The position numbers and the translations under genes are program-made. A DNA stretch of 64,000 nucleotides from Drosophila miranda (taxonomy: Eukaryota; Arthropoda; Insecta; Diptera; Drosophilidae), in assembly GCF_003369915.1 (NCBI RefSeq), contig NW_022881603.1, positions 53,279,271 to 53,343,270 on the forward strand. The letters are read 5' to 3'. The notes beneath the pieces were generated by a model that searched no databases, had not been told where the DNA came from, and worked only from the letters and a program-made list of their open reading frames with translations. Within the stretch, counting starts at the first letter, position 1, and each line of letters starts with the position of its first letter. Positions 44,302 to 54,696 of this stretch are shown one piece after another.

Positions 44302-44594
44302 TGTAGCAAGGTAATAATTAGTGAGGCATTCAACTAGTATTTAAAATAGCATACAGCGCGCATTGGTATTTACCGCACCATCGATACACTCGGTGGGAAA
44401 TACCAATAGTGAGTTATCGGATAAGAAACATGGAGAAGAGAGTGAGAGCACTTTGTAAATGGCGATTGTGAGAGACGGACGCGCAGCTAATAAAAAAGAG
44501 TTACATTAAATCACCGGGTTTGTGTTTTTATACCTTTCCAGTTCCCTCACGCACCGATATTGGTCACTACAATTCCCGGATTAGACGGCCTACA
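44302..44594 (+). repeat. 5' LTR of the nested element
   Basis: TGTAGCAAGG...GGCCTACA, 293 bp. It contains 'tttttatacctttccagttccc', where the 3' LTR has 'tatacagttcac'. Confidence 0.92.
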
Positions 44595-44597
44595 ATT

Positions 44598-44610
44598 TCA
44601 GAAGTGGGAT
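44598..44610 (+). other. Primer-binding site, tRNA-Leu type
   Basis: TCAGAAGTGGGAT, three bases inside the LTR, matches the complement of the 3' end of tRNA-Leu as I remember it (TGTCAGAAGTGGGAT). The tRNA identity is from memory. Confidence 0.55.
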
Positions 44611-44690
44611 ACGATCAATCGCCGCCAGTGAAAAATAGCGAAAATTTTTATCATCTCGTCCGTCGAAGACGCCATCGCTGAAAAAAAAAC

Positions 44691-45830
44691 ATGTCGGACT
44701 TGGTCGGCGCGGAGGAGTTCTCGGCCGCCCGGCTGCGCGAATGGCTGGAGTCCCTCAATCTACCAAAAGGTGGAAGCAAAGCTGCCATGGCAGCGAGACT
44801 TAACGAAATACCAGTAGAGCTGCGGGGACAGGGACCACCGGCAGCCGAAACATGCGAGAACGAGAGGGAAGATGAGGCGGCCGCAGATCAAGACTCGACG
44901 AAGAGCGAACGCAAAGAGAAGAACGAAAAAGCACCGCAAGCGCCTGGGCACAACAACAACCATGGCGAATATCGAGCAGAGGTTGAAATGTTAAAACTGC
45001 AAATCGTGCTGCTGAAGCTGCAGAGCGAGAGGGAGAAGGAAGGGAGAGGAGAGAACACAACACCAGCCGCCAGCAATGACGCTGGCGTCATGTTGCTAAA
45101 TGCCGCCAAAGACATGTTGCCAACATATCATGGCAACATTTCTGGAAACAACGATGACGTCACAACTTGGATCGCGCAGTTTAAGGCCGTCGCAAAAGTG
45201 AACAAACTGAAGGATGAGAAGCTACTAATGCTGCTAATGTCGAAGCTTAAGGACAAAGCATTGGTGTGGCTGCATTCGAGTCCGGAGCACATGTCGCTGC
45301 CAATCGATCAATTGTTGAACGTCATGGAAGACACTTTCCATCCCAAGGAAAGCAAACTGTTGCTCCGTCGCAAGTTCGAGTCCCGTTCATGGGCACGTGG
45401 CGAGGAGTTCTCGATGTACTTCAACGCCAAAGTGTCGCTGGCATCCCGCATAGTCATTGACGACGAGGAGTTTATTGACGGAGTCATCGAAGGTATCCCA
45501 GATGTAGGCCTGCGTAGGCAAGCCCACATGCAGTGCTTTGGCGCTCCATATCAACTACTCAAGGCGTTCGAGAAGATCATGCTGCCAAAGAAGTACGGTT
45601 CAACTGAAGGGGCAAACACTGGAGCCTCGCCAACACCCATTCGCTGCTACAACTGCAACTCTTTGGGCCACGTGGCAGGGGAGTGCCGCAAGCCCAAGCG
45701 CGAAAGAGGAGCGTGCTACGGATGCGGCAGCATGAGTCACCAGGTGACTCAAGGTACAAGGTACATAACGATTATATATACAAATTTAATATATACATTA
45801 GCAATTACAATAACAAATGCTTGTCCTTAA
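44691..45830 (+). CDS. gag: Gag of the nested LTR element
   Basis: 379 codons from ATG 44691, about 95 bp after the primer site. Residues about 10-42 form a SAP-type DNA-binding motif (LREWLESLNLPKGG, AAMAARLNEI). A charged coiled-coil region follows (residues about 95-125). Next is a retrotransposon Gag core with TWIAQFKAVAKVNK and DALVWLHS-like sequence (about 155-300). Two zinc knuckles follow: CYNCNSLGHVAGEC and the start of CYGCGSMSHQ. It overlaps Pol by 148 nt, with Pol in the -1 frame. Structural protein of the particle; the SAP motif may target chromatin. Confidence 0.88.
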   Translation: MSDLVGAEEFSAARLREWLESLNLPKGGSKAAMAARLNEIPVELRGQGPPAAETCENEREDEAAADQDSTKSERKEKNEKAPQAPGHNNNHGEYRAEVEMLKLQIVLLKLQSEREKEGRGENTTPAASNDAGVMLLNAAKDMLPTYHGNISGNNDDVTTWIAQFKAVAKVNKLKDEKLLMLLMSKLKDKALVWLHSSPEHMSLPIDQLLNVMEDTFHPKESKLLLRRKFESRSWARGEEFSMYFNAKVSLASRIVIDDEEFIDGVIEGIPDVGLRRQAHMQCFGAPYQLLKAFEKIMLPKKYGSTEGANTGASPTPIRCYNCNSLGHVAGECRKPKRERGACYGCGSMSHQVTQGTRYITIIYTNLIYTLAITITNACP

Positions 45831-48800
45831 ATTGCCTCATCGACTCAGGGAGCCCAATAAGTTTTATGAAGTTATCGTGTCTAGAGCACCAGTCGGAAAA
45901 TAACCTAAATAAAGTGGAAGAGCGCTCACGATTAAGTTCGAACGAAATCAAAGAAGATGATTTAAGTTTATATAAGTTTAACAAAGACAAGAAAAACAGA
46001 GAAATTGAATTTATTTTGAATAAAAATGCGGATTACGCTTATGTTGGACTAAATAATAGCAAACTTAACATCTTTGGTAAAATACCCAGTTTTGTAATTA
46101 TTAACAAAAATCGAATCAACTTTGAATTACTAGTAGTGGCAGACGAGTCGATGGGCTATGAGGCTGTGTTAGGTAGGGATTTTATGAATTTATGCAAATT
46201 TAAAATTGTAAGTGACATTTGCAAGGAGAAGGAGAGTGAGACAAAAAACGAGTGTGAAATAAAAAATGAGTGTTTAGAAAAAAATGAGTGTTTAGAAGAA
46301 AATGAGTGTTTAGGAGAAAATGAGTGTTTAGAAAAAAATGAGTGGAAAATAGAGAATGAGTGTTTAGGAGAATATGAATGTGAAGTTAAAGATGAGGGTG
46401 ATAAAGAGAATAAGCATGAAGTAGAAAGTGGAGGCAAGGTAGAAAATGAGTGTTCTGCAATGGTTGAGTGTCTGGAAGACAGCGATACCTGCGAGAGCGT
46501 AAAAACCAATTTCAACGAACTACCAAGCCAGTATCCAGACAAAGAAAACGACTGGGAGTTGAAAGTAGGGACAGATTGTAGCCAAGAACTCGCAGGACGA
46601 CTTAAATACATGTTTAGGACAGCGTATGTAAACGCAGAAAGACCAAACTTACCACAAACCAAGTGGGAAATGAAGTTGAATTTCGAACACGAAAAACCGT
46701 TTCATTGCCCACCTAGAAGACTGTCGTATAGCGAAAAAGCCCAAGTACAGAAAATGATAGACGAATACACAGAAAAAGGTTACATCAGAACCAGTGAGTC
46801 AGAATACGTTTCGCCTATAGTACTGGTAAAAAAGAATTCGGGAGAGTTGAGACTGTGCGTCGATTATCGCACACTTAATAAAGGTATGATAAAGGACAAT
46901 TACCCAACACCTCTGATAGACGACCTACTAGATAAACTGTCAGGGAAAAGACTTTTCACCAAGTTAGACCTGAAGAATGGATACTTCCACGTATTTATGC
47001 ATAAAGATTCAGTTAAATACACATCGTTCACGACCCCCATGGGACAATACGAATGGTTGAGGATGCCGTTCGGGTTACGAAATGCATCGGCGGTGTTTCA
47101 AAGATTCACAAACAACATTTTTGCAGATATGGTAAAGGAAGACAAAGTTATAATATACATGGACGATATTATGGTAGCAACAAAAGATAGTGATAGTCAC
47201 ATGGAAATTTTACAAGAAGTGATGAGACGATTGGTAGAGAATAAACTTGAATTAAGGATTGATAAATGCGAATTCTTACAGTCAGAAGTTAAGTACCTGG
47301 GCTATTCCATATCGGGTAACGGAATTAAACCAGATACGAAGGGATTACAGGCAGTAAAAGGGTTCCCAGTCCCCACGAAAACGAACGAAGTGCAGAGTTT
47401 CTTAGGGTTATGTTCTTACTTTAGACGGTTCGTAAAAGATTTTTCTACGAAAGCTAAGCCCCTTTATGATTTGGTCAAAAAAGACAGGAAGTTTGAATTC
47501 GGTATCGTAGAACTAGAATGTTTCGAACAACTCAAAAGTAATTTGTTGGAAGCACCGATCTTGGCACTTTACAATCCCAGAGATCCGACAGAAGTACATT
47601 GCGATGCAAGTTCGTTAGGTTTCGGGTCAATTCTAATGCAGAAGAAGGGTGATGGCAGAATGCACCCGGTGTTTTATTTCTCCAAGCGGACAACAATTAC
47701 CGAAGCAAAATACCACAGCTTTGAACTGGAGACACTAGCGATAATTTATGCACTACAACGGTTTAGAGTATACGTGCAAGGCATACCCTTCAAAATAGTG
47801 ACAGACTGCAACGCGCTAACTATGACTCTAAACAAGAAAGAACTCAATCCACGCATTGCCCGCTGGGCGTTAGAGTTACAAAATTATGACTACAAGTTAG
47901 AACACAGGTCAGGAAGTAGAATGCAACACGTAGATGCGCTAAGCAGAGCCGTTCAGATACTCACGGTAGACACAAACACCTTTGAAGAAAATTTAATTAT
48001 ATGCCAAAACAGAGATAACAAACTGATGGAGCTGAGAGAAACGTTACAGAAATCAGAACACAAACATTATGAGATGAGAAACGGAATAATATACAGGAAA
48101 AAAGATAACAATACTATCCTATTCTGCGTACCCGAGGAAATGGAAGGCCACGTACTCTATAAGTACCACGATGAACTAGGGCACGTCGGTATAGACAAGA
48201 TGACCGACGCTATATCGAAAAGCTACTGGATCTCAAACGTAAGGTATAAAGCCAAGCGACACATTGAAAACTGTCTAAAATGCATAGCGTACTCAGCAAA
48301 ACACGGAAAAGAGGAAGGGTTTTTACACAACATACCAAAAGGGTCAGGACCATTCGAGGTAGTACATATCGACCATTTCGGGCCAGTCGACAAAGGCAGG
48401 GCCAACAAACATGTTTTAGTAGTAATAGACGCGTTCACCAAATTCGTAAGACTTTATACGACCAAAACCACTAGCACAAAGGAAGCAGTAATTGCAATGA
48501 AAGATTATTTCCGAGCTTACAGTAGACCCAGATGCATTGTGTCAGACAGAGGAAGCTGTTTCACGTCAAAAGAGTTTGAAGAATTCTTAGAACAGAGCAA
48601 TGTTAAACACGTAAAGATAGCAACAGGGTCGCCACAGGCCAACGGGCAGGTAGAAAGGGTGAACAGAAGTTTGGGACCCATGATTGCAAAGCTTGTTGAC
48701 CCGGAAAAAGGATTACATTGGGATATGGTAGTGGAAACAGTAGAACACGCGATGAACAACACAATTCAAAGAACAATTAATGAACACCCGAGCAGAATGT

Positions 48801-49252
48801 TGTTTGGGGTCGTACAAAAAGGAAAGGTTTCAGATTTACTAAAAGATCATCTAGACGAACTAACCGAACAGCGGGCAACAAGGGATATAGAAAAGATTAG
48901 AGCAGTAGCAGGCACTCATCAGGAAAAAATACAGTCTTATAACAAACAAGCAACAAATTCAAAGCGAAGGGAGCCACACGTGTACGTAGATAATGATCTA
49001 GTTATGGTGAGAAATTTCGACACTCATACAGGGGTGTCTAAAAAGCTTATCCCGAAGTTCAAAGGACCTTATAAGATATCAAAGGTGTTAAAAAATGATA
49101 GGTATTTGCTAGAAGATGTAGAGGGGTTTCAACAATCAAGGATCCCGTATAAAGGAGTTTGGGCGGTGGCAAATATGAAGCCGTGGATTGAAAATGGTAA
49201 TAATGCAAATGTCACAGGGAATCAAAATGAAGAAAATGATTGTAACACGTAA
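45683..49252 (+). CDS. pol: Pol of the nested LTR element (PR-RT-RNase H-IN), intact
   Basis: The open frame spans 1189 codons and probably starts by -1 frameshifting out of gag rather than at the first Met. Protease is DSGSPISF (about residue 54). A repetitive acidic linker with NECLE/ENECL units covers about 190-270. RT has LCVDYRTLN, KLDLKNGYFHV (about 427) and YMDDIMVA (about 492). RNase H has HCDASSLGFG, ELETLAI and TDCNAL. Integrase has a zinc region (H, H, C, C; about 835-880), the D,D,E core at HIDHFGP (about 895), VSDRGS (953) and NGQVERVN (987), and a C-terminal GPYKI segment. It ends about 110 bp before the 3' LTR. No frameshift or stop seen. Confidence 0.92.
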   Translation: MPQAQARKRSVLRMRQHESPGDSRYKVHNDYIYKFNIYISNYNNKCLSLNCLIDSGSPISFMKLSCLEHQSENNLNKVEERSRLSSNEIKEDDLSLYKFNKDKKNREIEFILNKNADYAYVGLNNSKLNIFGKIPSFVIINKNRINFELLVVADESMGYEAVLGRDFMNLCKFKIVSDICKEKESETKNECEIKNECLEKNECLEENECLGENECLEKNEWKIENECLGEYECEVKDEGDKENKHEVESGGKVENECSAMVECLEDSDTCESVKTNFNELPSQYPDKENDWELKVGTDCSQELAGRLKYMFRTAYVNAERPNLPQTKWEMKLNFEHEKPFHCPPRRLSYSEKAQVQKMIDEYTEKGYIRTSESEYVSPIVLVKKNSGELRLCVDYRTLNKGMIKDNYPTPLIDDLLDKLSGKRLFTKLDLKNGYFHVFMHKDSVKYTSFTTPMGQYEWLRMPFGLRNASAVFQRFTNNIFADMVKEDKVIIYMDDIMVATKDSDSHMEILQEVMRRLVENKLELRIDKCEFLQSEVKYLGYSISGNGIKPDTKGLQAVKGFPVPTKTNEVQSFLGLCSYFRRFVKDFSTKAKPLYDLVKKDRKFEFGIVELECFEQLKSNLLEAPILALYNPRDPTEVHCDASSLGFGSILMQKKGDGRMHPVFYFSKRTTITEAKYHSFELETLAIIYALQRFRVYVQGIPFKIVTDCNALTMTLNKKELNPRIARWALELQNYDYKLEHRSGSRMQHVDALSRAVQILTVDTNTFEENLIICQNRDNKLMELRETLQKSEHKHYEMRNGIIYRKKDNNTILFCVPEEMEGHVLYKYHDELGHVGIDKMTDAISKSYWISNVRYKAKRHIENCLKCIAYSAKHGKEEGFLHNIPKGSGPFEVVHIDHFGPVDKGRANKHVLVVIDAFTKFVRLYTTKTTSTKEAVIAMKDYFRAYSRPRCIVSDRGSCFTSKEFEEFLEQSNVKHVKIATGSPQANGQVERVNRSLGPMIAKLVDPEKGLHWDMVVETVEHAMNNTIQRTINEHPSRMLFGVVQKGKVSDLLKDHLDELTEQRATRDIEKIRAVAGTHQEKIQSYNKQATNSKRREPHVYVDNDLVMVRNFDTHTGVSKKLIPKFKGPYKISKVLKNDRYLLEDVEGFQQSRIPYKGVWAVANMKPWIENGNNANVTGNQNEENDCNT

Positions 49253-49359
49253 ACTTAGAATATTAAGAGTAAACCACACCCAACTGTAATAAATCAACCT
49301 ATCTAGAAACTAAATTAAATGTAAGGAGTTCAGGAGCACTCCGGTCAGGATGGCCGAAT

Positions 49360-49652
49360 TGTAGCAAGGTAATAATTAGTGAGGCATTCAACTAGTATTT
49401 AAAATAGCATACAGCGCGCATTGGTATTTACCGCACCATCGATACACTCGGTGGGAAATACCAATAGTGAGTTATCGGATAAGAAACATGGAGAAGAGAG
49501 TGAGAGCACTTTGTAAATGGCGATTGTGAGAGACGGACGCGCAGCTAATAAAAAAGAGTTACATTAAATCACCGGGTTTGTGTTTTTATACCTATACAGT
49601 TCACTCACGCACCGATATTGGTCACTACAATTCCCGGATTAGACGGCCTACA
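49360..49652 (+). repeat. 3' LTR of the nested element
   Basis: 293 bp, preceded by the purine-rich 'ggtcaggatggccgaat' tract. The right flank CTAC duplicates the left flank. Confidence 0.92.
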
Positions 49653-49818
49653 CTACGGACTCATTCTCTGACTCTTCTTCATCCTCAACTGGAAAGCCGT
49701 GATGTATTAATAGTCTATCTTGCAAATCGCGCTTTCGTCCCGTCGTCTGCAACGCAAGCTCTCTTAACTTCTCTCGCAAATCTGCGACTCTCAGTGTCAT
49801 TATCTCTTCAACTTGCAT
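49653..49818 (-). pseudogene. gag: N-terminal Gag piece of the minus-strand element, split by the nested insertion
   Basis: From ATG at 49818 on the minus strand the frame reads MQVEEIMTLRVADLREKL, a SAP-type motif, then an acidic tail, to the nested element boundary at 49653. The frame continues on the far side at 44301. This shows the host element also begins Gag with a SAP domain. Confidence 0.7.
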
Positions 49819-50773
49819 CGTGACGATTTAAATACAAAATAATTGATATTAGCTTATATCTAAGAAAATGTAATTAAATCAACTTAAACAACCTTATTAC
49901 TGCTGGCCTGTTAACAATTTTCCAGTTAACATCGACTTCGAAAACGCCTTTAAAGTCGTCACTGTTAACGATCGCTTCTCTGTTAACGCTCACCTTACTA
50001 TGGGTTTACCCTTGTTAACTCTCGCTTCTGCGCAGAACTTTCCAGACTCCAAATTTGACGCACACACACCACCACATCCAGATCTCGCTTGCCTGTCGAT
50101 GTCGCTGTTGCCGTCCTCTCTTTGTTGCCTTGCCTTGCTCTCGCCGTTCGCCGATAACTCGTTGTCGCTTCCCGAATCGTCGCTGCTTCTGCTGTTACAA
50201 AATGAACTGCTGCTTGTCTTTTCTTGTAGTTGTAGTCTCCGTCCGACGCAGTGCAACACAACAACAATCAATGTTCTTTGATTCTTGCTGTTTGCTGCCG
50301 TCGTTTTGTCGCTTCTGCTTCCTTTGGAACGAACGCACTCAGATTGTCGTCTCTGTGCCGCTTGTCTCCTTGTAGCTCTAGCCTCTCAGACGCAATGCAC
50401 AACAACAACAACGAAGGTTTTGATTCTTGCTGTGTTTGCTGCCGTCTGCCGTCGTTTTGTCGCTTCTGCTCTCTTTGGAACGAACGCGCTCAGATTGTCG
50501 TCTCTGTGCCGCTTGTCTCCTTGTAGCTCTAGCCTCTCAGACGCAATGCACAACAACAACAACGAAGGTTTTGATTCTTGCTGTGTTTGCTGCCGTCTGC
50601 CGTAGTTTTGTCGCTTCTGCTCTCTTTGGAACGAACGCGCTCAGATTGTCGTCTCTGTGCCGCTTGTCTCCTTGTAGCTCTAGCCTCGTGTTCGCCAAAA
50701 TTTCCAAATACACGCACAAATCTCACTTGCAAATGTTGTTGTCTTGGGCTTATTTTCGGACGAGCCCCCAATT
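49819..50773 (-). mobile_element. 5' leader of the minus-strand LTR element, with 151-bp tandem repeats
   Basis: Untranslated leader of about 950 bp. 50248-50690 holds nearly three copies of a 151-bp unit ('cgcttctgct' recurs at 50310, 50461 and 50612). The tRNA-Pro-like primer site lies at 50753-50770 (minus strand TGGGGGCTCGTCCGAAAA; the bases after CCG differ from the left-edge copy). Short frames here are repeat shadows. Confidence 0.7.
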
Positions 50774-51032
50774 TGTAGTAGTTTAAGTTGCTTGATGGCA
50801 ACGAGTAACATTTATTTAATAAGTATGTTGGACTTAAAATTATAACAGCTCCAAGTTTTACAAGTATGTTTGTGAATAATTATATGCGTGTACGTCTGAT
50901 GCGTGGCTGAACTGACAACTGACTATCTCTCTCTCTTGCTATCGGCTCTCTCAGAGCTGATTACTGCTCTATCCCGACGACACGACGAAAACACGACCGC
51001 TTCGTGTCTCTCTCTTTCCTTCGTTTCCTACA
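50774..51032 (-). repeat. 5' LTR of the minus-strand element
   Basis: 259-bp partner of 40171-40429. The right flank TGTA is followed by 'tttgttgtagatgtcaatcc', the family 2 sequence seen at 13689, giving the exact target in family 2. Confidence 0.88.
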
Positions 51033-52146
51033 TGTATTTGTTGTAGATGTCAATCCTGTTGTTTTCTGTAGTTTTTGCATGTCCGTAGATAGTTTGTCCA
51101 TAGTTTTAGTTACTTGCCTGTGATATTAGGAATAAGTTTTTGTAAATTAATGTAGTTTTTCTGTAGTTAATTGTATATTTTTCGTAGTTTTCTGATTGGT
51201 TTTATTACCTTCTTATTCTTCTTCCCAACCTATTTGCCATTCCCATAACTCCCCTTGACACGTGGTATTACCAAAAATACCACGCAAATACTAGACTCTG
51301 ACCGATAACACACCAAAAAGCCAATACAAATTCAAATTGCATTTCTCAATGCCAGTGTGTTATCGGTCGCAAATTCGGCAACTACGCCCAGCCATTTCCT
51401 CCCCACCCCCATTTCCTCCCCTACCCACTTCAAAGCAACTAAAGACCAAATGCGGTTGAGCAGGAACAAAATGAACACTGCCAATCTACGCCACTCTGCC
51501 AAATGCCCCAACAAAGCCATTTCAACCGCCCACATGATGCTATGCGGTCGACTCTTCGGAGCGTCACGCGCCCGGATCGTAAGATCCGGAAGTTGAAAGT
51601 ATCCGGGTGGTTATACGGGAGCAGGCAAATTTCCCCCTTTCCTTTCCATCCCATCCCCCAACAACAGAGCAGCCAATACACAGAGCCAAAGAACATAAGA
51701 CACTAGCCATTAACCAACGACAACACAGACAGCCACTATAACAAACGGCCATTCCAATTCTCCATTGCCTACTTATCGGTGCTGCTGCCCTCGGACTACT
51801 TTCATCTCACTCAATATTGGGGTGAGTGAAAGTGGAACCGGCGATCGGGTCTCCCGAGTGGGGGGGGGGGGGGAGAGTGTGAGAGTTGGTGGACATGTGA
51901 GAGTTCCACCATGAACCTCGTCCGCCACTCTCATCTCGTCCACCCGCTCGAGAGGTCGCGATCGTCGGACGTGCTATAACCGTTTCGTGCCGTTTCGTGT
52001 CGCATTTTCGTTGTTCTTTGCCGTGTCGCCATTGACGTTTTTCTGTGTTGCCCTGTTCTTTTGTGGTGTCTGTCGTGTGCCGTGCCGTGCCGTGCCGCCC
52101 TTCCTCCACCACACCCATTACTATCCTTGACAAACTTTTGTTCCCG

Positions 52147-52388
52147 TGCACATCACAAACCAAAAAAGAGAAGACTAGTGAAGAGGGCAGTTAGGGCTAC
52201 AAGATACACAAGAAACGACAATATCAGAAGTGTATACAATATCAAAACTGTCCAGGAGGTTTACGAGAAAGCTAGCGGCCGTCTCGCTAACTCACTCGTG
52301 GATCACTCAAACTCCGAAGTGGCCAGACTGCTGATCAACCCCCATGTCCCTAATAGATTGAAATCTAGCCGCCACAGATATGACAATC
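52147..52388 (+). pseudogene. Remnant resembling the C-terminal end of a jockey-clade ORF2
   Basis: Present only in block D; A and B skip from 'ttgttcccg' to 'aactccgg'. It reads AVRATRYTRNDNIRS, IKTVQEVYEKASGRL and ARLLINPHVPNRLK, with the basic, helix-rich look of the C-terminus of jockey-type reverse transcriptases. If so, family 2 is an ordinary LINE whose RT lies upstream of the A-rich 3' UTR. The match is from general resemblance only. Confidence 0.35.
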
Positions 52389-52850
52389 AACTCCGGAAGT
52401 TTATCCTCCCGCGTAGTAATGGACAACGTCAGGAACAACAAATCCAGATCTGGATCAGACTCGATACTATTCCGAAGCTGAGCGCAAAGTTATAGTAGAG
52501 AAGTATGTACCCATCCTGAGGAAAGAACTTCCTACTCTGCTGAGGTTAGAAAATGAAGAACAGGAAAGACTGGAAAAGGCTAAAATGGACAATAGAGAGG
52601 CCGAACGGAAGAAAAAACCATACAAACACCCGGACAGATTCTGCGAACTACAAATAAACGTGTACAGAAAAATGTATGCTCAAGGGAAATACACTAGGGA
52701 AACAATACTTGAAAGAATCAGGGGCCAACCATTGGGTATACAAAGAATTATAGGATGAAGAGGAAGGCGTCTTCCAGCCGAATGGTTAAGACTTGGTCCA
52801 ATGGCACAGCGAAAATGGACACATTATCACCAAATCCAGAAAATATAAGC

Positions 52851-53629
52851 CTACAAAGAAAACTTATTAAAAGCAGCCAAAACATAACTTAAACCGCTTA
52901 CCAAATCACCTCCAAGCAAACCAATCAAAACCTGCAAATAAAATACAATCAAAATTAGCCAAAACAGAAATAAACTCGCTCACCAAATTCAACGCACACC
53001 TGCAAATAAACCAATTGAACCTGCAAATAAAATACAATTAAAATCAGTCAAAACACAAATGAATTTACTTTCCACGCTAGCTTCCAAACAAACCAATCAA
53101 AACCTGCAAATGGAATACAATCAAAATCAGCCAAAACAGAAATAGACTCGCTTGCCAAACACAACGAAAACCTCCAAATAAACCAATTGAACCTGTAAAT
53201 AGAATACATTCAATAATCAGTCAAAACACAAATTAATTCACTTACTACGCTACCTTCCAAACAAACCAATCAAAACCTGCAAATAAAATACAATCAAAAT
53301 CAGCCAAAACAGAAATAAACTGACTTACCCAATTCAACACAAACCTCTAAACAAATTAATTTAGCCTTCAAATAAAATGTAGCTAAAATTAACCAAAGGA
53401 AAAGCACAAATAGACTTACTTACCAAACTCAACGCAAACCTCCCAATGGACCAATCGAACCTGTAAATAGAAAATAATTAAAATCAGTCAAAACAAAGGT
53501 TAAAAATCCAATAAATATAACAACACAAATTACCTAACTGGATTCCTGACACTTGATCGCCAAACCTACAAAACACAAACCTGAAAATAAAATAATATTA
53601 AAATCAGCCAGGAGTTTCATATCATTCAC
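52851..53629 (-). repeat. A-rich array with antisense intron grammar, block D
   Basis: Same array as A and B. One donor is lost (cttac to ctttc near 53069). One becomes a GC donor (cgcttgcc near 53150). One donor improves from ttcacc to ctcacc (near 52980), and one acceptor changes to CTGTAAA (near 53193). The remaining splice signals are intact. Confidence 0.6.
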
Positions 53630-54065
53630 AGAAAGAAGCATATGCCTCGCCGTTTTTCTTAGAGTGGCATCGGCTGGATTCGGCCAGGAAGGGAGGGACG
53701 AGACGATGCCGCGCTTGCGTTGCCGATGCTTGGAGGTCTCCCTGTCGTCCATGCCTCCGTTTCGCACCGGATGAGGGGTCCAGGAGCAGCGTCACAAAAT
53801 TTTTATGCCTAAGTCAGAAAAAAGAAAACACAAGCCGATCTTAACTTAACTTTTGTTTACAAGAGCAATTATCGATAACTGTCTAGTATTTTTCTGTCTG
53901 TTATTATCAATGTTACCGTAAAGTAAAAAAAAAAAATACCTAAATGTTAATAAAATTGTAATGTTTCCATAAATAATGTTATATGTTGCACCTAGTAATA
54001 AGAACATTAATAAAGTACGCTTCAGGGTCACACTAAGTGCCCTGAGCAAGTTTACAAATAAAAAA

Positions 54066-54696
54066 ATCACATCCCCAATGTTGGACAGGCAGATGTGCAT
54101 CAGCGGGATGCCGACGATGGCATAGAAATCGTTGTCACCTTTCCCCAGTCGGATTTTAAGGTCTTTTAAGGCTTTATTTAGCTGTCACAAAGTTGAAAAG
54201 AGTAAACGTGTACATTTCCAAGTGCTGGAAACAAAAGTTTCACACCATATTTTGGGTGGCATCATTTTTACGCGCTAAAAAGTGAATTTTGAGTTTTGTG
54301 CTGTAAAATGGACACATCGAACAACGTACGCCTGCAACTTCAGCAGCAGCAGGCACGCAAATCGAATCAAAACATTCAGGTCTATGTACGCGTTAGGTGA
54401 GTGCCCAATCTACGGGTAGTAGATCGCCCAATAAGTACGATTTCCATCCCTGCAGGCCGCTGAATGCACGCGAGCGATGCATACGCTCCGCAGAGGTTGT
54501 GGATGTGCTCAATCCACGCGAGATCCTCACACGCCACACCCTCGACTCGAAGTTGACGAAGAAGTTTACGTTTGATCGGAGCTTCGGCCCCGCGTCCAAG
54601 CAATGCGATGTCTATGCGGTGGTGGTGTCGCCCCTGATCGAAGAGGTGCTAAGCGGCTACAATTGTACGGTGTTCGCGTACGGACAGACGGCTACT
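54066..54696 (+). repeat. Left arm of the Klp61F inverted repeat, block D
   Basis: 631 bp matching 56257-56888 in reverse. In this block the two arms are nearly identical across exon 1, intron 1 and exon 2. Confidence 0.88.

Larger units (their letters stand above)
44302..49652 (+). mobile_element. Complete nested gypsy-type LTR element
   Basis: 5351 bp with 293-bp LTRs at each end, flanked by CTAC (44298-44301 and 49653-49656). It inserted in the gag of the minus-strand element. Gag (44691-45830) and Pol (45683-49252) are open with all catalytic motifs, so it could be active or recently active. The LTRs differ at about three positions, all within 12 bp. Confidence 0.93.
40171..51032 (-). 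mobile_element. Gypsy-type LTR element (minus strand), with a nested element inside
   Basis: It is bounded by LTRs 40171-40429 and 50774-51032 and by the 4-bp duplication TGTA (40167-40170 and 51033-51036). Without the nested 44302-49652 element its length is about 5.5 kb. Order on the minus strand: 5' LTR, tRNA-Pro-like primer site, leader with 151-bp repeats, gag with SAP domain, protease, RT, RNase H, integrase, 3' LTR. It is disabled by the nested insertion, an RT deletion and stop codons. Confidence 0.9.
51033..54065 (+). mobile_element. Family 2 3' portion, block D
   Basis: It starts in the AT-rich part downstream of the UUCG hairpin because an LTR element inserted there. It contains the hairpin pair near 51259-51369, the GNRA hairpin at 51572-51589, a G-run at 51860-51872, an extra coding-like piece at 52147-52388, the antisense array at 52851-53629, the small minus ORF at 53534-53752 and a DRE at 53880-53887. 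Confidence 0.65.
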
